From JBQTIM01 sp052388135 (GTDB lineage Bacteria; Elusimicrobiota; Elusimicrobia; FEN-1173): a stretch of 48,477 bases of DNA. Position numbers and translations under genes: made by a program. The notes beneath the pieces are model-generated. The model was not told the origin of the DNA. It saw only the letters and a program-made list of their open reading frames with translations, and made no database searches. Every line of letters starts with the position of its first letter. Position 1 is the stretch's first letter. Below are positions 1 to 8,073 of this stretch, piece after piece. Where the stretch lies: contig JBQTIM010000085.1 of assembly GCA_052388135.1 (NCBI GenBank), positions 1 through 48,477 of the forward strand, in the 5' to 3' direction.

Positions 1-266
1 AAGAAAGTATGGAGAAAGAAAAAGGACACCCCCGGTGGCCTGTGACCGAGGCGTGGGAGCCGAGGAAATGGTTGGAGGGCGCCAGCCCGGAAACCGCGCG
101 CGCCCTTTTTGCGGCGGCCCTCCATTCCGGCCCCTCAAAGGCCCATCGGGGCCGTCAGGTCGGGCCTCCCGCTCCGCAAAAAGGGCGTGCTCGAAACGCC
201 ACAGGGGGACCCCGAAAACCCGGGCCCAAACCCGCAAAAGCGAAGCCACAAAGTGCAAAAGGGGCA
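1..266. other. No gene seen: region downstream of the isocitrate dehydrogenase
   Basis: I see no credible coding region, RNA gene or clear terminator here. The long open frames crossing this stretch are antisense shadows of the neighbouring gene in GC-rich DNA and have arginine/proline-rich translations typical of non-coding frames. Confidence 0.5.
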
Positions 267-1340
267 CTATTTGATTTCCTTCATTTTGCGGATGATGGCT
301 TCGCCCATTTCGCGGGTGCCGGCGGCGGCTTGGCCGGGCCGCGCCAGGTCGTAGGTCACGTCTTTGCCTTCGGCGATGACGGCGGCGGTGGCGGCCTCGA
401 CGCGGCGCGCGGCTTCCTTTTCCCCCAGATGCTCCAGCATGAGGACGGCCGACAGGAGGACGGCGGTGGGGTTCACCTTGTTCTGGCCCGTGTATTTGGG
501 CGCCGAGCCGTGGACGGCTTCGAAGAGGGCGGTGTCCCTGCCGTGGTTGGCGCCGGGGGCGATGCCGAGGCCGCCGATGAGGCCCGCGCAGAGGTCCGAC
601 AAGATGTCGCCGTAAAGGTTGGGCAAAACGAGGACGTCGTACAGCTCCGGCTTCTGGACGAGCTGCATGCACATGTTGTCGATGAGCCGCTCCTCGTATT
701 CGATGCCGGGGTAGCCCTTGGCCACTTCGCGCGCCACCTCGAAGAAAAGGCCGTCGGTGTACTTCATGATGTTGGCTTTTGTGACGGCCGTGACTTTTCT
801 CCGCTTGTGGGCCACGGCGTGGTCGAAGGCGAACTTCACGATGCGCTCGGTGCCGATGCGGGAAATGGGCTTGATGGAGATGGCGGCGCCGGGGAAGATT
901 TTCCCCTTGGCCCAGCCGATGATCTCCTCCGCTTCCTTGGACTTGGACGGGTACTCCACGCCGGCGTAAAGGTCCTCGGTGTTCTCGCGCACCACCACCA
1001 GGTCGATTTTTTCGTAGCGGGAGCGCACGCCCTCGTAGGACTTGCAGGGCCGCAGGCAGGCGAAGAGGTCCAGCTCCTTGCGCAGGGCCACGTTGACCGA
1101 GCGGAAGCCCGTGCCGATGGGCGTGGTGAGCGGTCCCTTCAGAGCCACCTTGTTCTTGCGGATGGAGGCCAGGACGTTGTCCGGCAGCGGCGTGCCGTAT
1201 TTCTCCGCCACGTCGGCGCCGGCTTCCACCACGTCCCATTCGATTTTGACGCCGGAAGCTTCGATGACGCGGCGCACGGCGGCCGTGATCTCCGGGCCCG
1301 TGCCGTCGCCGGGTATGAGGGTGACGCGATGGGTTGTCAT
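267..1340 (-). CDS. icd: NAD(P)-dependent isocitrate dehydrogenase (isocitrate/isopropylmalate dehydrogenase family)
   Basis: The 357-residue product belongs to the beta-decarboxylating dehydrogenase family, which oxidises and decarboxylates isocitrate to 2-oxoglutarate in the cytoplasm. Visible motifs are IPGDGTGPEI at residues 9-18, the substrate-binding stretch FRSVNVALRKELDLFACLRP near residues 80-99, a GDILSDL metal-site motif, and FEAVHGSAP with NPTA for the cofactor near the C-terminus. The RSVNVALRK form is typical of NAD-type isocitrate dehydrogenases; isopropylmalate dehydrogenases carry a different sequence there. Homoisocitrate dehydrogenase remains an alternative. I chose the ATG at 1340 because a strong promoter (1393-1421) lies upstream and covers the farther possible start. 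The gene stands alone and diverges from the penicillin-binding protein gene. Confidence 0.85.
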   Translation of the reverse strand: MTTHRVTLIPGDGTGPEITAAVRRVIEASGVKIEWDVVEAGADVAEKYGTPLPDNVLASIRKNKVALKGPLTTPIGTGFRSVNVALRKELDLFACLRPCKSYEGVRSRYEKIDLVVVRENTEDLYAGVEYPSKSKEAEEIIGWAKGKIFPGAAISIKPISRIGTERIVKFAFDHAVAHKRRKVTAVTKANIMKYTDGLFFEVAREVAKGYPGIEYEERLIDNMCMQLVQKPELYDVLVLPNLYGDILSDLCAGLIGGLGIAPGANHGRDTALFEAVHGSAPKYTGQNKVNPTAVLLSAVLMLEHLGEKEAARRVEAATAAVIAEGKDVTYDLARPGQAAAGTREMGEAIIRKMKEIK

Positions 1341-1392
1341 AGGGGTTTGCCTTTCGAGGATCGGGGCGCGGTCCGCGGCGGATCCAGAAACG

Positions 1393-1421
1393 ATTTTATT
1401 TTTAAGCGCGCTTTTTGTCAA
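1393..1421 (-). promoter_or_regulatory. Sigma-70-type promoter of the isocitrate dehydrogenase gene
   Basis: On the minus strand a perfect TTGACA (1416-1421) is followed after 17 bases by TAAAAT (1393-1398). Transcription would start near 1386, leaving a leader of about 45 bases before the ATG at 1340. The same hexamer pair with 17-base spacing occurs at 8181-8209, which supports it as the housekeeping consensus here. Confidence 0.75.
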
Positions 1422-1438
1422 ACCGGCGAAATTGTATC

Positions 1439-3670
1439 ATGGAAAAAATCATGCGCTTGAGAAGCCTCATCATCCTTCCCCTGCTGGCCGCTTACGCCGG
1501 GGGCGCGGCCTGGACGGCCGGCGCCCTGCGGCGCTACGTGCGCGAACTGCCGCCCATCGAAAAATTGCAGGGTTACACGCCCTCTCTGGTCACCAAGATT
1601 TACGACGTCCGCGGCGACCTGATCTCCGAGCTGTTCGTGGAGCGGCGGGCCGTGCTGGCCCTCCCCGATATTCCGGAGAACATGAAGCTGGCCGTCATCG
1701 CCACGGAAGACGGGCATTTCTACGAGCACTGGGGCGTGTCTCCCAAGGGCATCTTGCGGGCGTTCCTGGCCAACCTGCGCGCCGGGCGGACCGTGCAAGG
1801 CGGGTCCACCATCACCCAGCAATTGGCGAAGAACATTTTCCTCAGTCGGGAGCGCACGCTGGACCGCAAAGTGAAGGAGCTCTTGCTCACGCTTCAGATG
1901 GAGACGTCCTTCAGCAAGGACGAAATTCTCCAGCTTTATCTCAACCAGATCTATTTCGGGCACGGGGCCTACGGCGTGGAGTCGGCCGCGCGGGTGTTCT
2001 TCGGCAAGCCCGCCGCCCGGCTGACCCTGGCCGAGTGCGCCCTGCTGGCCGGCCTGCCGCGCGCGCCGCAGACCTATTCGCCGTTCCTCCACCCGCACCG
2101 CGCCGTGCACCGCCGCAGCCTGGTCCTGCGGCGCATGCGGGAGCAGGGCTTCATCAACGAGGCCGAAGAACTGGCCGTGATGGCCCAGCCCCTGGCTTTG
2201 CCGCGGGAGCCGTTGGCGCCGGCCCTGGGCTCTTATTTCGTGGAGCACGTGCGCCGCCTGCTGGAGCCCAAATACGGAAGCGCGCTCCACCGCGGCGGCC
2301 TGGCCATCCACACCACGCTGGACCTGCGCCTTCAGAAAGCCGCCGAAGACGCCGCCGCCAAGCACCTGGCGCTCTTCGACGAAAAATTCGCCGGCGACCG
2401 CATGGACTGGCTGCTCAAGAACAAGAAAATCTCGAAAGCGGATTACGAGGCCTGGAAGAAGCGGAAAGAAAAGCCCGAGGAAAAGAAGGAGGAAGAGCCG
2501 GCGGAGGCGGACCCCGCCGAGCCCGTGCCGGTGCAGGGCGCCTTCGTGGCCGTCGATCCCCAGACGGGCGGCATCCGCGCCCTGGTGGGCGGCCGCGACT
2601 TCGAAAAGTCCAAGTTCAACCGCGCCGTGCAGGCCAAGCGCCAGCCGGGATCCGCGTTCAAGCCCTTCGTCTACCTCTCCGCCCTGGAAGCCGGCCTGAC
2701 CGCCGGAACCGTGGTGAACGACTATCCCTTGGCTTTCACGGAAGTGGAGCGCAACGCCAAGCTTGTGGCCGAGGCCACGAGCTACATGATGCTCCGGGAA
2801 ATGGTGACGGGCTATTACACGGAGGATTTGCCGGAGGACGCGCCGGACCCCGTCTGGACGCCCCAGAATTGGGACCGCAAATATTTGGGCCCCATCACCC
2901 TGCGCAAGGGCCTGGCGCTGTCGCGGAACCTGGCCACCATCCGCCTCATCGACAAGGTGGGGCCCCGCTCGGTGGCGGAGGTCGCGCGCCGGGCCGGCAT
3001 CCAAAGCCCCTTGGACGCGGTGCTTTCCCTGGGGCTGGGGACTTCGGTCGTCACGCCCCTGGAATTGGCCGGAGCCTACGCCACCTTCGCCAACGGCGGC
3101 ACGCACATGCAGCCCCACTCCGTCCTGCGCGTCTTGGACAAGGACGGCCGCCTTTTGGAGGAGCACACGCCCCAGGGCCGCGTGGCCGTCACGCCCCAGA
3201 ATAATTTTTTGTTCACCCGCCTCCTGCAGGCCGTGGTGCGGGAAGGCACCGGCCGCCGGGCCTCCGTTGTGCACAAGGCCGCCGCCGGCAAGACCGGCAC
3301 CACCCAGGACCAGCGGGACGTCTGGTTCGCCGGGTTCGTTCCCGGCCTGGCGGCGGTCTGCTGGATCGGCTACGACGATTTCGTCCCCTTGGGCGAAGGC
3401 CTCACCAGCGTGGGCACCAGCGTGCCCTGGTGGACGGACTTCATGCTGGAAGCCGTGAAGCTCCTGCCCGGCCGCGACAAGGATTTCGACGTTCCGCCCG
3501 GCATCGTCTTCGCCAAGATAGACGCCGACACGGGCTTTCTGGCCCTGCCCTCCTGCCCCCGCGTGATCCTGGAGGCTTTCCGCAAAGACCGGGTCCCGCA
3601 GGAGTTCTGCGCCGTGGATCACGAAGGCCTTTTGGAACCCTTGGCCCTCGAGAGCGAAATCACCGAGTAG
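1439..3670 (+). CDS. mrcA: Penicillin-binding protein 1A (bifunctional peptidoglycan glycosyltransferase/transpeptidase)
   Basis: This 743-residue class A PBP polymerises lipid II and crosslinks the stem peptides in the periplasm. An N-terminal membrane anchor spans about residues 8-28. The GT51 domain shows the catalytic EDGHFYEHWG (Glu90), QGGSTITQQLAKN (120-132) and RKVKE (Glu148). The transpeptidase domain shows SAFK with the nucleophile Ser405, SRN at 495-497 and KTGTT starting at Lys618. Between the two domains lies a charged lysine/glutamate-rich insert near residues 340-360. The start at 1439 gives the anchor a short cytoplasmic tail; ATG at 1451 is also possible, and neither has a good ribosome binding site. 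The gene appears to be monocistronic, followed by the promoter of the lysine operon. Confidence 0.92.
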   Translation: MEKIMRLRSLIILPLLAAYAGGAAWTAGALRRYVRELPPIEKLQGYTPSLVTKIYDVRGDLISELFVERRAVLALPDIPENMKLAVIATEDGHFYEHWGVSPKGILRAFLANLRAGRTVQGGSTITQQLAKNIFLSRERTLDRKVKELLLTLQMETSFSKDEILQLYLNQIYFGHGAYGVESAARVFFGKPAARLTLAECALLAGLPRAPQTYSPFLHPHRAVHRRSLVLRRMREQGFINEAEELAVMAQPLALPREPLAPALGSYFVEHVRRLLEPKYGSALHRGGLAIHTTLDLRLQKAAEDAAAKHLALFDEKFAGDRMDWLLKNKKISKADYEAWKKRKEKPEEKKEEEPAEADPAEPVPVQGAFVAVDPQTGGIRALVGGRDFEKSKFNRAVQAKRQPGSAFKPFVYLSALEAGLTAGTVVNDYPLAFTEVERNAKLVAEATSYMMLREMVTGYYTEDLPEDAPDPVWTPQNWDRKYLGPITLRKGLALSRNLATIRLIDKVGPRSVAEVARRAGIQSPLDAVLSLGLGTSVVTPLELAGAYATFANGGTHMQPHSVLRVLDKDGRLLEEHTPQGRVAVTPQNNFLFTRLLQAVVREGTGRRASVVHKAAAGKTGTTQDQRDVWFAGFVPGLAAVCWIGYDDFVPLGEGLTSVGTSVPWWTDFMLEAVKLLPGRDKDFDVPPGIVFAKIDADTGFLALPSCPRVILEAFRKDRVPQEFCAVDHEGLLEPLALESEITE

Positions 3671-3699
3671 ATTTCCGCAGAACCGCTTCCCCGAAACCG

Positions 3700-3728
3700 T
3701 TGACGCCCCGCTTTCCCGGGGGTAGAGT
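3700..3728 (+). promoter_or_regulatory. Promoter abutting the start codon of the lysine dehydrogenase gene (possible leaderless mRNA)
   Basis: TTGACG (3700-3705) is followed after 17 bases by TAGAGT (3723-3728). The ATG of the next gene is at 3735-3737, so the expected transcription start (about 7 bases after the -10) falls on or within a base of the start codon. No Shine-Dalgarno sequence precedes that ATG, which agrees with a leaderless transcript. Confidence 0.55.
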
Positions 3729-3734
3729 TTTGGT

Positions 3735-4937
3735 ATGGATAAACGGCGCGATTATCTCGTTTTGGGCGCCGGCAAGCAGGGTGTGGCGGCCGCCTACGAC
3801 CTTTGCCTGCACGGCGGCGCCGGCCGGCTGACGCTGGCCGACCAGGATTTACGCCAGGCCCGCGCGGGCGTGCGGCGGCTGAAAAAACTTCTGGGCCGGG
3901 CGCCGGTCCGACTCGACGCCCGCCGCGTGGACGGAGCCGGCGCCTCCCAACTGCGCGCGGCCGCCGCCGGTCGGGACGGCGTGCTGAGCGCCCTCCCCTA
4001 TTTTTTGAACCCCGCCGCCGCCGCGGCCGCCGTCGCCGCCCGCGCCCATTACTGCGACCTCGGCGGCTATTTCGAAACCACTCTCAAAATCCTCAAGCTG
4101 GACGCCCGCGCCCGCCGGGCCGGCGTCTCCCTGGTGCCCGACTGCGGCGTCTCGCCCGGGCTCTGCAACAGCCTGGCGGTCTGCGGCATGGAGCGCCTGA
4201 CGACGGCGAGCGAAGTCCGCATCTACTGCGGCGGCCTGCCGCAGAGCCCCCGCCCGCCGCTGGATTACAAAATCGTCTTCAGCCTGGAAGGCTTGTTGGG
4301 AAATTATTTCGGCAAGGCCTACGCCCTGGAGGAAGGAAAAGTCGTCCTGGCCGAGCCGCTTTCGGGCCGGGAGGAATTGTCCTTTCCCCCGCCCCTGGGC
4401 CGCCTAGAGGCCGCCGTCACCGGCGGAGCCACGTCCACCTGCCCGTGGACGTTTCGGGGACGCCTGAAAACCTACGCCTACAAAACGCTCCGCTACCCCG
4501 GACATTTCGCCAAGATCCGCCTGCTCAAGGACCTGGGTCTCATGGACACCAAGACCGTGAAGGTGAAAGGGCGGTCCGTTTCCCCCCGCGACGTCTTTGT
4601 GGCCGCGGCCGGCCCCCGCCTCAAGTTTCCCGACGATCGGGACCTGCTGGTCCAGCGCGTCGTCGTCCGCGGCGAAAAAGACGGCCGCGCGCTGGAGATC
4701 GTTTACGACACGCTGGATTTTTTCGACCCGTCCACGGGGTTCACCGCCATGCAAAGGACCACGGGTTTCTCCGCCGCCGCCGTTCTGGCCCTGGCCGTTC
4801 AGGGGCGCGTGTCCCGCCCCGGCGTCGTGCCCGTGGAAGAAGCCGTTTCGGGCCGCGTGTTTTTAGACGAAATCCGCAAGCGAGGCATCGCCGTGGAAGA
4901 AACCATCCGCGCGGCCGACCGCGCGGGGGTGGCGTAA
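3735..4937 (+). CDS. L-lysine 6-dehydrogenase (saccharopine dehydrogenase family)
   Basis: The 400-residue protein begins with a Rossmann dinucleotide site (LGAGKQG, residues 10-16) and continues with the C-terminal domain of the saccharopine dehydrogenase family. Segments such as PDCGVSPG, the GGLP...PPLDYK...FSLEGLLGNY region, GGATSTCPW, a YKTLRYPGH motif and a late FLDEIRKRGI agree with lysine 6-dehydrogenases, which oxidatively deaminate the epsilon-amino group of lysine to allysine/piperideine-6-carboxylate. The length suits that group better than the longer eukaryotic bifunctional enzymes. It is the first gene of a three-gene plus-strand cluster with an aldehyde dehydrogenase and a DUF1338 gene, which fits lysine breakdown. 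A saccharopine dehydrogenase (glutamate-forming) is the main alternative. The ATG at 3735 lacks a ribosome binding site and is set by the promoter just upstream. Confidence 0.75.
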   Translation: MDKRRDYLVLGAGKQGVAAAYDLCLHGGAGRLTLADQDLRQARAGVRRLKKLLGRAPVRLDARRVDGAGASQLRAAAAGRDGVLSALPYFLNPAAAAAAVAARAHYCDLGGYFETTLKILKLDARARRAGVSLVPDCGVSPGLCNSLAVCGMERLTTASEVRIYCGGLPQSPRPPLDYKIVFSLEGLLGNYFGKAYALEEGKVVLAEPLSGREELSFPPPLGRLEAAVTGGATSTCPWTFRGRLKTYAYKTLRYPGHFAKIRLLKDLGLMDTKTVKVKGRSVSPRDVFVAAAGPRLKFPDDRDLLVQRVVVRGEKDGRALEIVYDTLDFFDPSTGFTAMQRTTGFSAAAVLALAVQGRVSRPGVVPVEEAVSGRVFLDEIRKRGIAVEETIRAADRAGVA

Positions 4938-4949
4938 TCAATGAGGAAG

Positions 4950-5024
4950 GATGAAGTATGAATGATGAAAACAACGAGAAAAAGCGGCAGACTTTTTTTC
5001 ATCCTTCATCATTCATAATTCATC
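4950..5024. repeat. Inverted repeat (20-base arms) just before the aldehyde dehydrogenase ribosome binding site
   Basis: The left arm at 4950-4969 (GATGAAGTATGAATGATGAA) and the right arm at 5005-5024 are complementary at 19 of 20 positions, separated by 35 bases. The arms are built from ATGAATGATGAA words. A related single arm overlaps the end of the aldehyde dehydrogenase gene at 6561-6581. The right arm ends 2 bases before the GGAGG of the next gene, so a folded stem could affect translation or transcript stability. Confidence 0.7.
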
Positions 5025-5036
5025 ATGGAGGTTCGG

Positions 5037-6566
5037 ATGAAGAAACAGCCGAATAAGCTTCCCAAGGCCGGTTCCGAAGGCGCCTACAATTTCATCGCCG
5101 GGCGCTGGCGCCGCGCGTCCAAAGGCGGCGGCTCCTTCGAAAACCGCAACCCGGCCACCGGCGAGCTCGTCAACGTTTACCCCGAGTCCACGGAGCAGGA
5201 CGTCAACGACGCGGTGCAATCCGCCCGCCGGGCCTACGACTCCTGGCGCAAAACGCCCGCCGCCAAGCGCGGAGAAATCCTGCTCAAGTCCATGCGGCTC
5301 CTGGAGGAGCGCAAGGAGGATTTCGCCCGCGCCATGACGCGGGAGATGGGCAAAGTGCTGGCCGAAACCCGCGGCGACGTGCAGGAGGCCATCGACACGG
5401 CCTTCTATTACGCCGGAGAAGGCCGCCGGCTCTTCGGCCAGACCACCACCTCGGAACTGCCGGACAAATTCGCCATGTCCCTGCGCGCGCCCGTGGGCGT
5501 CTGCGGCCTCATCACGCCCTGGAATTTTCCCATGGCCATCCCCTCTTGGAAAATTTACCCCGCCCTCCTCTGCGGCAACACGGTGGTGCTGAAGCCGGCC
5601 TCCTACACGCCGGACTCGGCGCGGAACCTGGTGGCCTGCCTGGAGGAAGCGGGCGTTCCCCCGGGCGTCGTGAACCTGGTTTACGGCCGGGGCGGAACGG
5701 TCGGAACGTGGATGTTGAAGCATTCGGATGTGGACCTGATTTCCTTCACCGGCTCCAGCGACGTCGGCGCCCGCGTGGCCGCGGCCTGCGCCCGCACCTT
5801 CAAGCGGTGCAGCCTCGAGCTGGGCGGCAAGAACGCCCAGATCGTCATGGACGACGCGGATTTGGATCTGGCCCTGGAGGGCGCCCTCTGGGGCGCCTTC
5901 GGCACCACGGGCCAGCGCTGCACCGCCACCAGCCGGCTCATCGTCCACGAAAAAGTCTTCAAGGAATTTTCCGAGCGGCTGGTGGAAAAGGCCAAGGCCC
6001 TGCGGGTGGGCGACGGCTTGGACGCCGAGACGCAAATGGGCCCCTTGGTGAGTGGCTCCCAGCTCAAGACCGTGCGCAAATACGTCGAGGTCGGGCGCCG
6101 AGCGGACCGCGCCAAACTCCTCTGCGGCGGATCCGCCTTGACGGTGGACAATTACGCGCAGGGTTTTTTCCACCAGCCCACCATCTTCGCCGGCTCTCCG
6201 GACATGCGCGTCGCCCAGGAGGAAATTTTCGGTCCCGTGACCGTGCTCCTCAAAGTCCGGTCTTTCGAAGAAGCCATGGCCGTTTTAAACGGCACCGTTT
6301 ACGGCCTTTCGGGCTCCCTCTACACGCGCGACGTCAACCGCGTCATGCGCGCCCTGCGGGACATGGAAACCGGCATCACCTACGTGAACGCCCCCACCAT
6401 CGGCGCCGAAGTCCATCTCCCCTTCGGCGGCGTCAAGCGCACGGGCAACGGGCACCGCGAGGCCGGCACCGCCGCCTTGGATATTTTTTCCGAATGGAAA
6501 GCGGTCTACATAGATTATTCGGGCAAGCTCCAGAAAGCCCAAATAGACGACGCCAAGCAAGGATGA
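5037..6566 (+). CDS. Aldehyde dehydrogenase, probable piperideine-6-carboxylate (aminoadipate semialdehyde) dehydrogenase
   Basis: The 509-residue protein is a full-length NAD(P)-dependent aldehyde dehydrogenase. The catalytic residues are visible: Asn163 in PWNFP, Lys186 in LKPAS, Glu261 in LELGGKN and the nucleophile Cys295 in GQRCTA. The C-terminus carries the LPFGGVKRTGNGHREAG stretch. Generic ALDH sequence does not define the substrate. The assignment to piperideine-6-carboxylate/aminoadipate semialdehyde, yielding 2-aminoadipate, rests on its position between a lysine 6-dehydrogenase and a DUF1338 gene. The start at 5037 is supported by GGAGG at 5027-5031 with 5-base spacing; an in-frame ATG at 5025 would overlap that site. 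An inverted repeat sits immediately upstream. Confidence 0.9.
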   Translation: MKKQPNKLPKAGSEGAYNFIAGRWRRASKGGGSFENRNPATGELVNVYPESTEQDVNDAVQSARRAYDSWRKTPAAKRGEILLKSMRLLEERKEDFARAMTREMGKVLAETRGDVQEAIDTAFYYAGEGRRLFGQTTTSELPDKFAMSLRAPVGVCGLITPWNFPMAIPSWKIYPALLCGNTVVLKPASYTPDSARNLVACLEEAGVPPGVVNLVYGRGGTVGTWMLKHSDVDLISFTGSSDVGARVAAACARTFKRCSLELGGKNAQIVMDDADLDLALEGALWGAFGTTGQRCTATSRLIVHEKVFKEFSERLVEKAKALRVGDGLDAETQMGPLVSGSQLKTVRKYVEVGRRADRAKLLCGGSALTVDNYAQGFFHQPTIFAGSPDMRVAQEEIFGPVTVLLKVRSFEEAMAVLNGTVYGLSGSLYTRDVNRVMRALRDMETGITYVNAPTIGAEVHLPFGGVKRTGNGHREAGTAALDIFSEWKAVYIDYSGKLQKAQIDDAKQG

Positions 6567-6581
6567 ATGATGAGGGATGAA
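6561..6581 (+). repeat. Single copy of the ATGAATGATGA-type repeat word
   Basis: This stretch matches the arms of the inverted repeat at 4950-5024 in composition and word order (ATGAATGATGA followed by GGGATGA). It overlaps the stop codon of the aldehyde dehydrogenase gene and has no matching second arm before the next gene. Confidence 0.45.
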
Positions 6582-6619
6582 AAGCGGCTTGCGGAACAGA
6601 GACGAGGTCTTGCGGGTTC

Positions 6620-7570
6620 ATGAGCGAACTGCACGCCCCCCACCGCCACGTGCGCGCCGCCGGGGCCCGGGAAAAATTTCTAGTGGATTTGTTCGACACC
6701 CTGTGGGCGCGCTATCGCTCCCGCATGGAATACGTGCGCAAGTATGAGGCCGTGGTCCAAGCCCACGGGGCAACATTCGTCAACGACCACATCGCCTTCC
6801 GCACTTTCGCCTCGCAGGAGCCGCCGGCGGGCATCTTCTCCATTTCCCGCTTGTTCGAGGCTCTCGGCTACCGCGGCGCCGCCTGCTATGAGTTCCCCGA
6901 CAAGCATTTCAATTCCATCCATTACCAGCATCCCAACCCTCAGCTTCCCAAACTGTTCATCACGCAATTGAGGACCTGGGAGCTTTCCCCCGCCGGCCGC
7001 CGCATCGTGCGGAACGCTCTGCGCAGCCACCGGCCGCCGATCTCCGACGCGGACCTGGCCGCCCTTCACGGCCTCGAAGAAGCCCGGCCGGCCGCGCGGG
7101 CCAAGCTTTTAAAGTCCATGGCGCGCCGGTTCGCCGATCTCCCCTGGGATCTGCCGCAAGAAAAAGACGTCCTCCGCTTGAACGAGGAAAGCCAGTTCGG
7201 CGCCTGGGTGCTGGTCAACGGCTACGACGTGAACCATTTCACCGCGTCGGTGGATTCCCACGGCGTGGCTGCTTTGGGCGACATCGAAAAAACCGTCTCC
7301 GCCCTGCGCGCGGCCGGCGTGCCCATGAAAAAGGAGATCGAAGGGGAGCGGGGGACCAAGCTCAGGCAGAGCTCCACGGAGGCCGTCACGCTGGAAACCG
7401 CCGTCCTGCGCGGAAGCCGGCGGATCAAAATCCCCTGGCCCTACGCCTACTTTGAAATCGCGGAACGGCCTTTGATCAAAAATCCCGGCACGGGGCGGAT
7501 GGAGCGCTTTGAAGGTTTCTTGGGCGGGCAAGCGACGAATCTCTTCGACATGACCAAGCGCGTCTCCTGA
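6620..7570 (+). CDS. DUF1338 family 2-oxoadipate dioxygenase/decarboxylase
   Basis: The 316-residue protein shows the hallmarks of the DUF1338/HglS (YdcJ) family, Fe(II) enzymes shown in Pseudomonas putida and plants to convert 2-oxoadipate to D-2-hydroxyglutarate with CO2 release. NDHIAFRTF places a metal-binding His57 and an arginine (Arg61) four residues later, as in HglS. NHFTASVD supplies His206 and YFEIAER supplies Glu279, completing a His-His-Glu triad. The length is close to the shorter family members. It is the third gene after lysine 6-dehydrogenase and an aldehyde dehydrogenase, which supports a role late in lysine catabolism. The ATG at 6620 has only a weak, distant GAGG upstream. 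No aminotransferase for the missing aminoadipate step lies in the window. Confidence 0.85.
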   Translation: MSELHAPHRHVRAAGAREKFLVDLFDTLWARYRSRMEYVRKYEAVVQAHGATFVNDHIAFRTFASQEPPAGIFSISRLFEALGYRGAACYEFPDKHFNSIHYQHPNPQLPKLFITQLRTWELSPAGRRIVRNALRSHRPPISDADLAALHGLEEARPAARAKLLKSMARRFADLPWDLPQEKDVLRLNEESQFGAWVLVNGYDVNHFTASVDSHGVAALGDIEKTVSALRAAGVPMKKEIEGERGTKLRQSSTEAVTLETAVLRGSRRIKIPWPYAYFEIAERPLIKNPGTGRMERFEGFLGGQATNLFDMTKRVS

Positions 7571-7700
7571 CCTGGAGCGCGATGTTCCCCTATTCTGTTT
7601 TTTGCCCCTTGTCCAATATACGCAGGCCAGGTCTCAGCCGATTGTAAGGGTGTCACCTACCGAAGGCCGGGGCTTTGGGGAGCGGACGGCCTATTTGTCT

Positions 7701-7730
7701 GGATTCCGGCTTTCGCCGGAATGACGGCAA
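7701..7730. repeat. Short palindromic repeat of the GGATTCCGGCTTTCGCCGGAATGAC type
   Basis: TTCCGGC (7704-7710) and GCCGGAA (7715-7721) form a perfect 7-bp stem with a TTTC loop, followed by TGACGGC. This is a widely scattered intergenic repeat in many bacterial genomes; short open frames over it read RHSGESRNP on the minus strand and are not genes. Confidence 0.6.
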
Positions 7731-7739
7731 AACCGAGCA

Positions 7740-8073
7740 CCTCTCGATGCGCGTACGCAAAATCCTGGCCGGGGCGGGACGGGAGCCCAGAGGGCGGGCT
7801 CCGACCGGGAGGAAAAGACTATAAGCGGGCTCTTTGAAGAGCCCGCCCGGTCATGCCCCCGCACTGGGTGCCCGTCTGTGTTGTGCCTCTCGATCCGCAT
7901 GCGTAAAATTCTGGCCGGGGCGGGACGGGAGCCCAGAGGGCGGGCTCCGACCGGGAGGAAAAGACTATAAGCGGGCTCTTTGAAGAGCCCGCCCCGGTCA
8001 TGCCCCCGCACTGGGTGCCCGTCTGTGGAGCGCCTCTCGATGCGCGTACGTAAAATCTTGGCCGGGGCGGGAC
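7740..8073. repeat. Tandem repeat of about 146 bp carrying copies of the tRNA-Leu 3' end
   Basis: Two units start at 7740 and 7886, and the beginning of a third at 8033 runs into the tRNA-Leu gene (spacing 146 and 147 bases). Units one and two are almost identical over some 100 bases. Each begins with CCTCTCGATGCGCGTACG-like flank followed by TGGCCGGGGCGGGAC, which is the complement of the last 15 bases of the tRNA. Each unit also contains two hairpins: GGAGCCC/GGGCTCC and GCGGGCTC-TTTGAA-GAGCCCGC (7825-7846 and 7971-7992). Read on the minus strand, the second hairpin is followed by a weak T-rich stretch and might act as a terminator for the tRNA. Confidence 0.8.

Noticed and set aside
1415..1440. 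TTGTCA and TATCAT as a promoter for the penicillin-binding protein gene
   Set aside because: The spacing is only 14 bases and the -10 would overlap the likely start codon, so I could not support it.
9..1460. A 483-codon open frame on the plus strand opposite the isocitrate dehydrogenase
   Set aside because: It is antisense to a clear enzyme gene, its translation is Gly/His/Val-rich without motifs, and such frames are expected in GC-rich DNA.
1418..3622. A 734-codon open frame antisense to the penicillin-binding protein
   Set aside because: It mirrors the codon pattern of the sense gene and has no recognisable domain.
7740..8073. Repeat array considered as a CRISPR
   Set aside because: The unit is 146 bp with nearly identical sequence throughout, not short repeats separated by unique spacers, and no cas gene is present.
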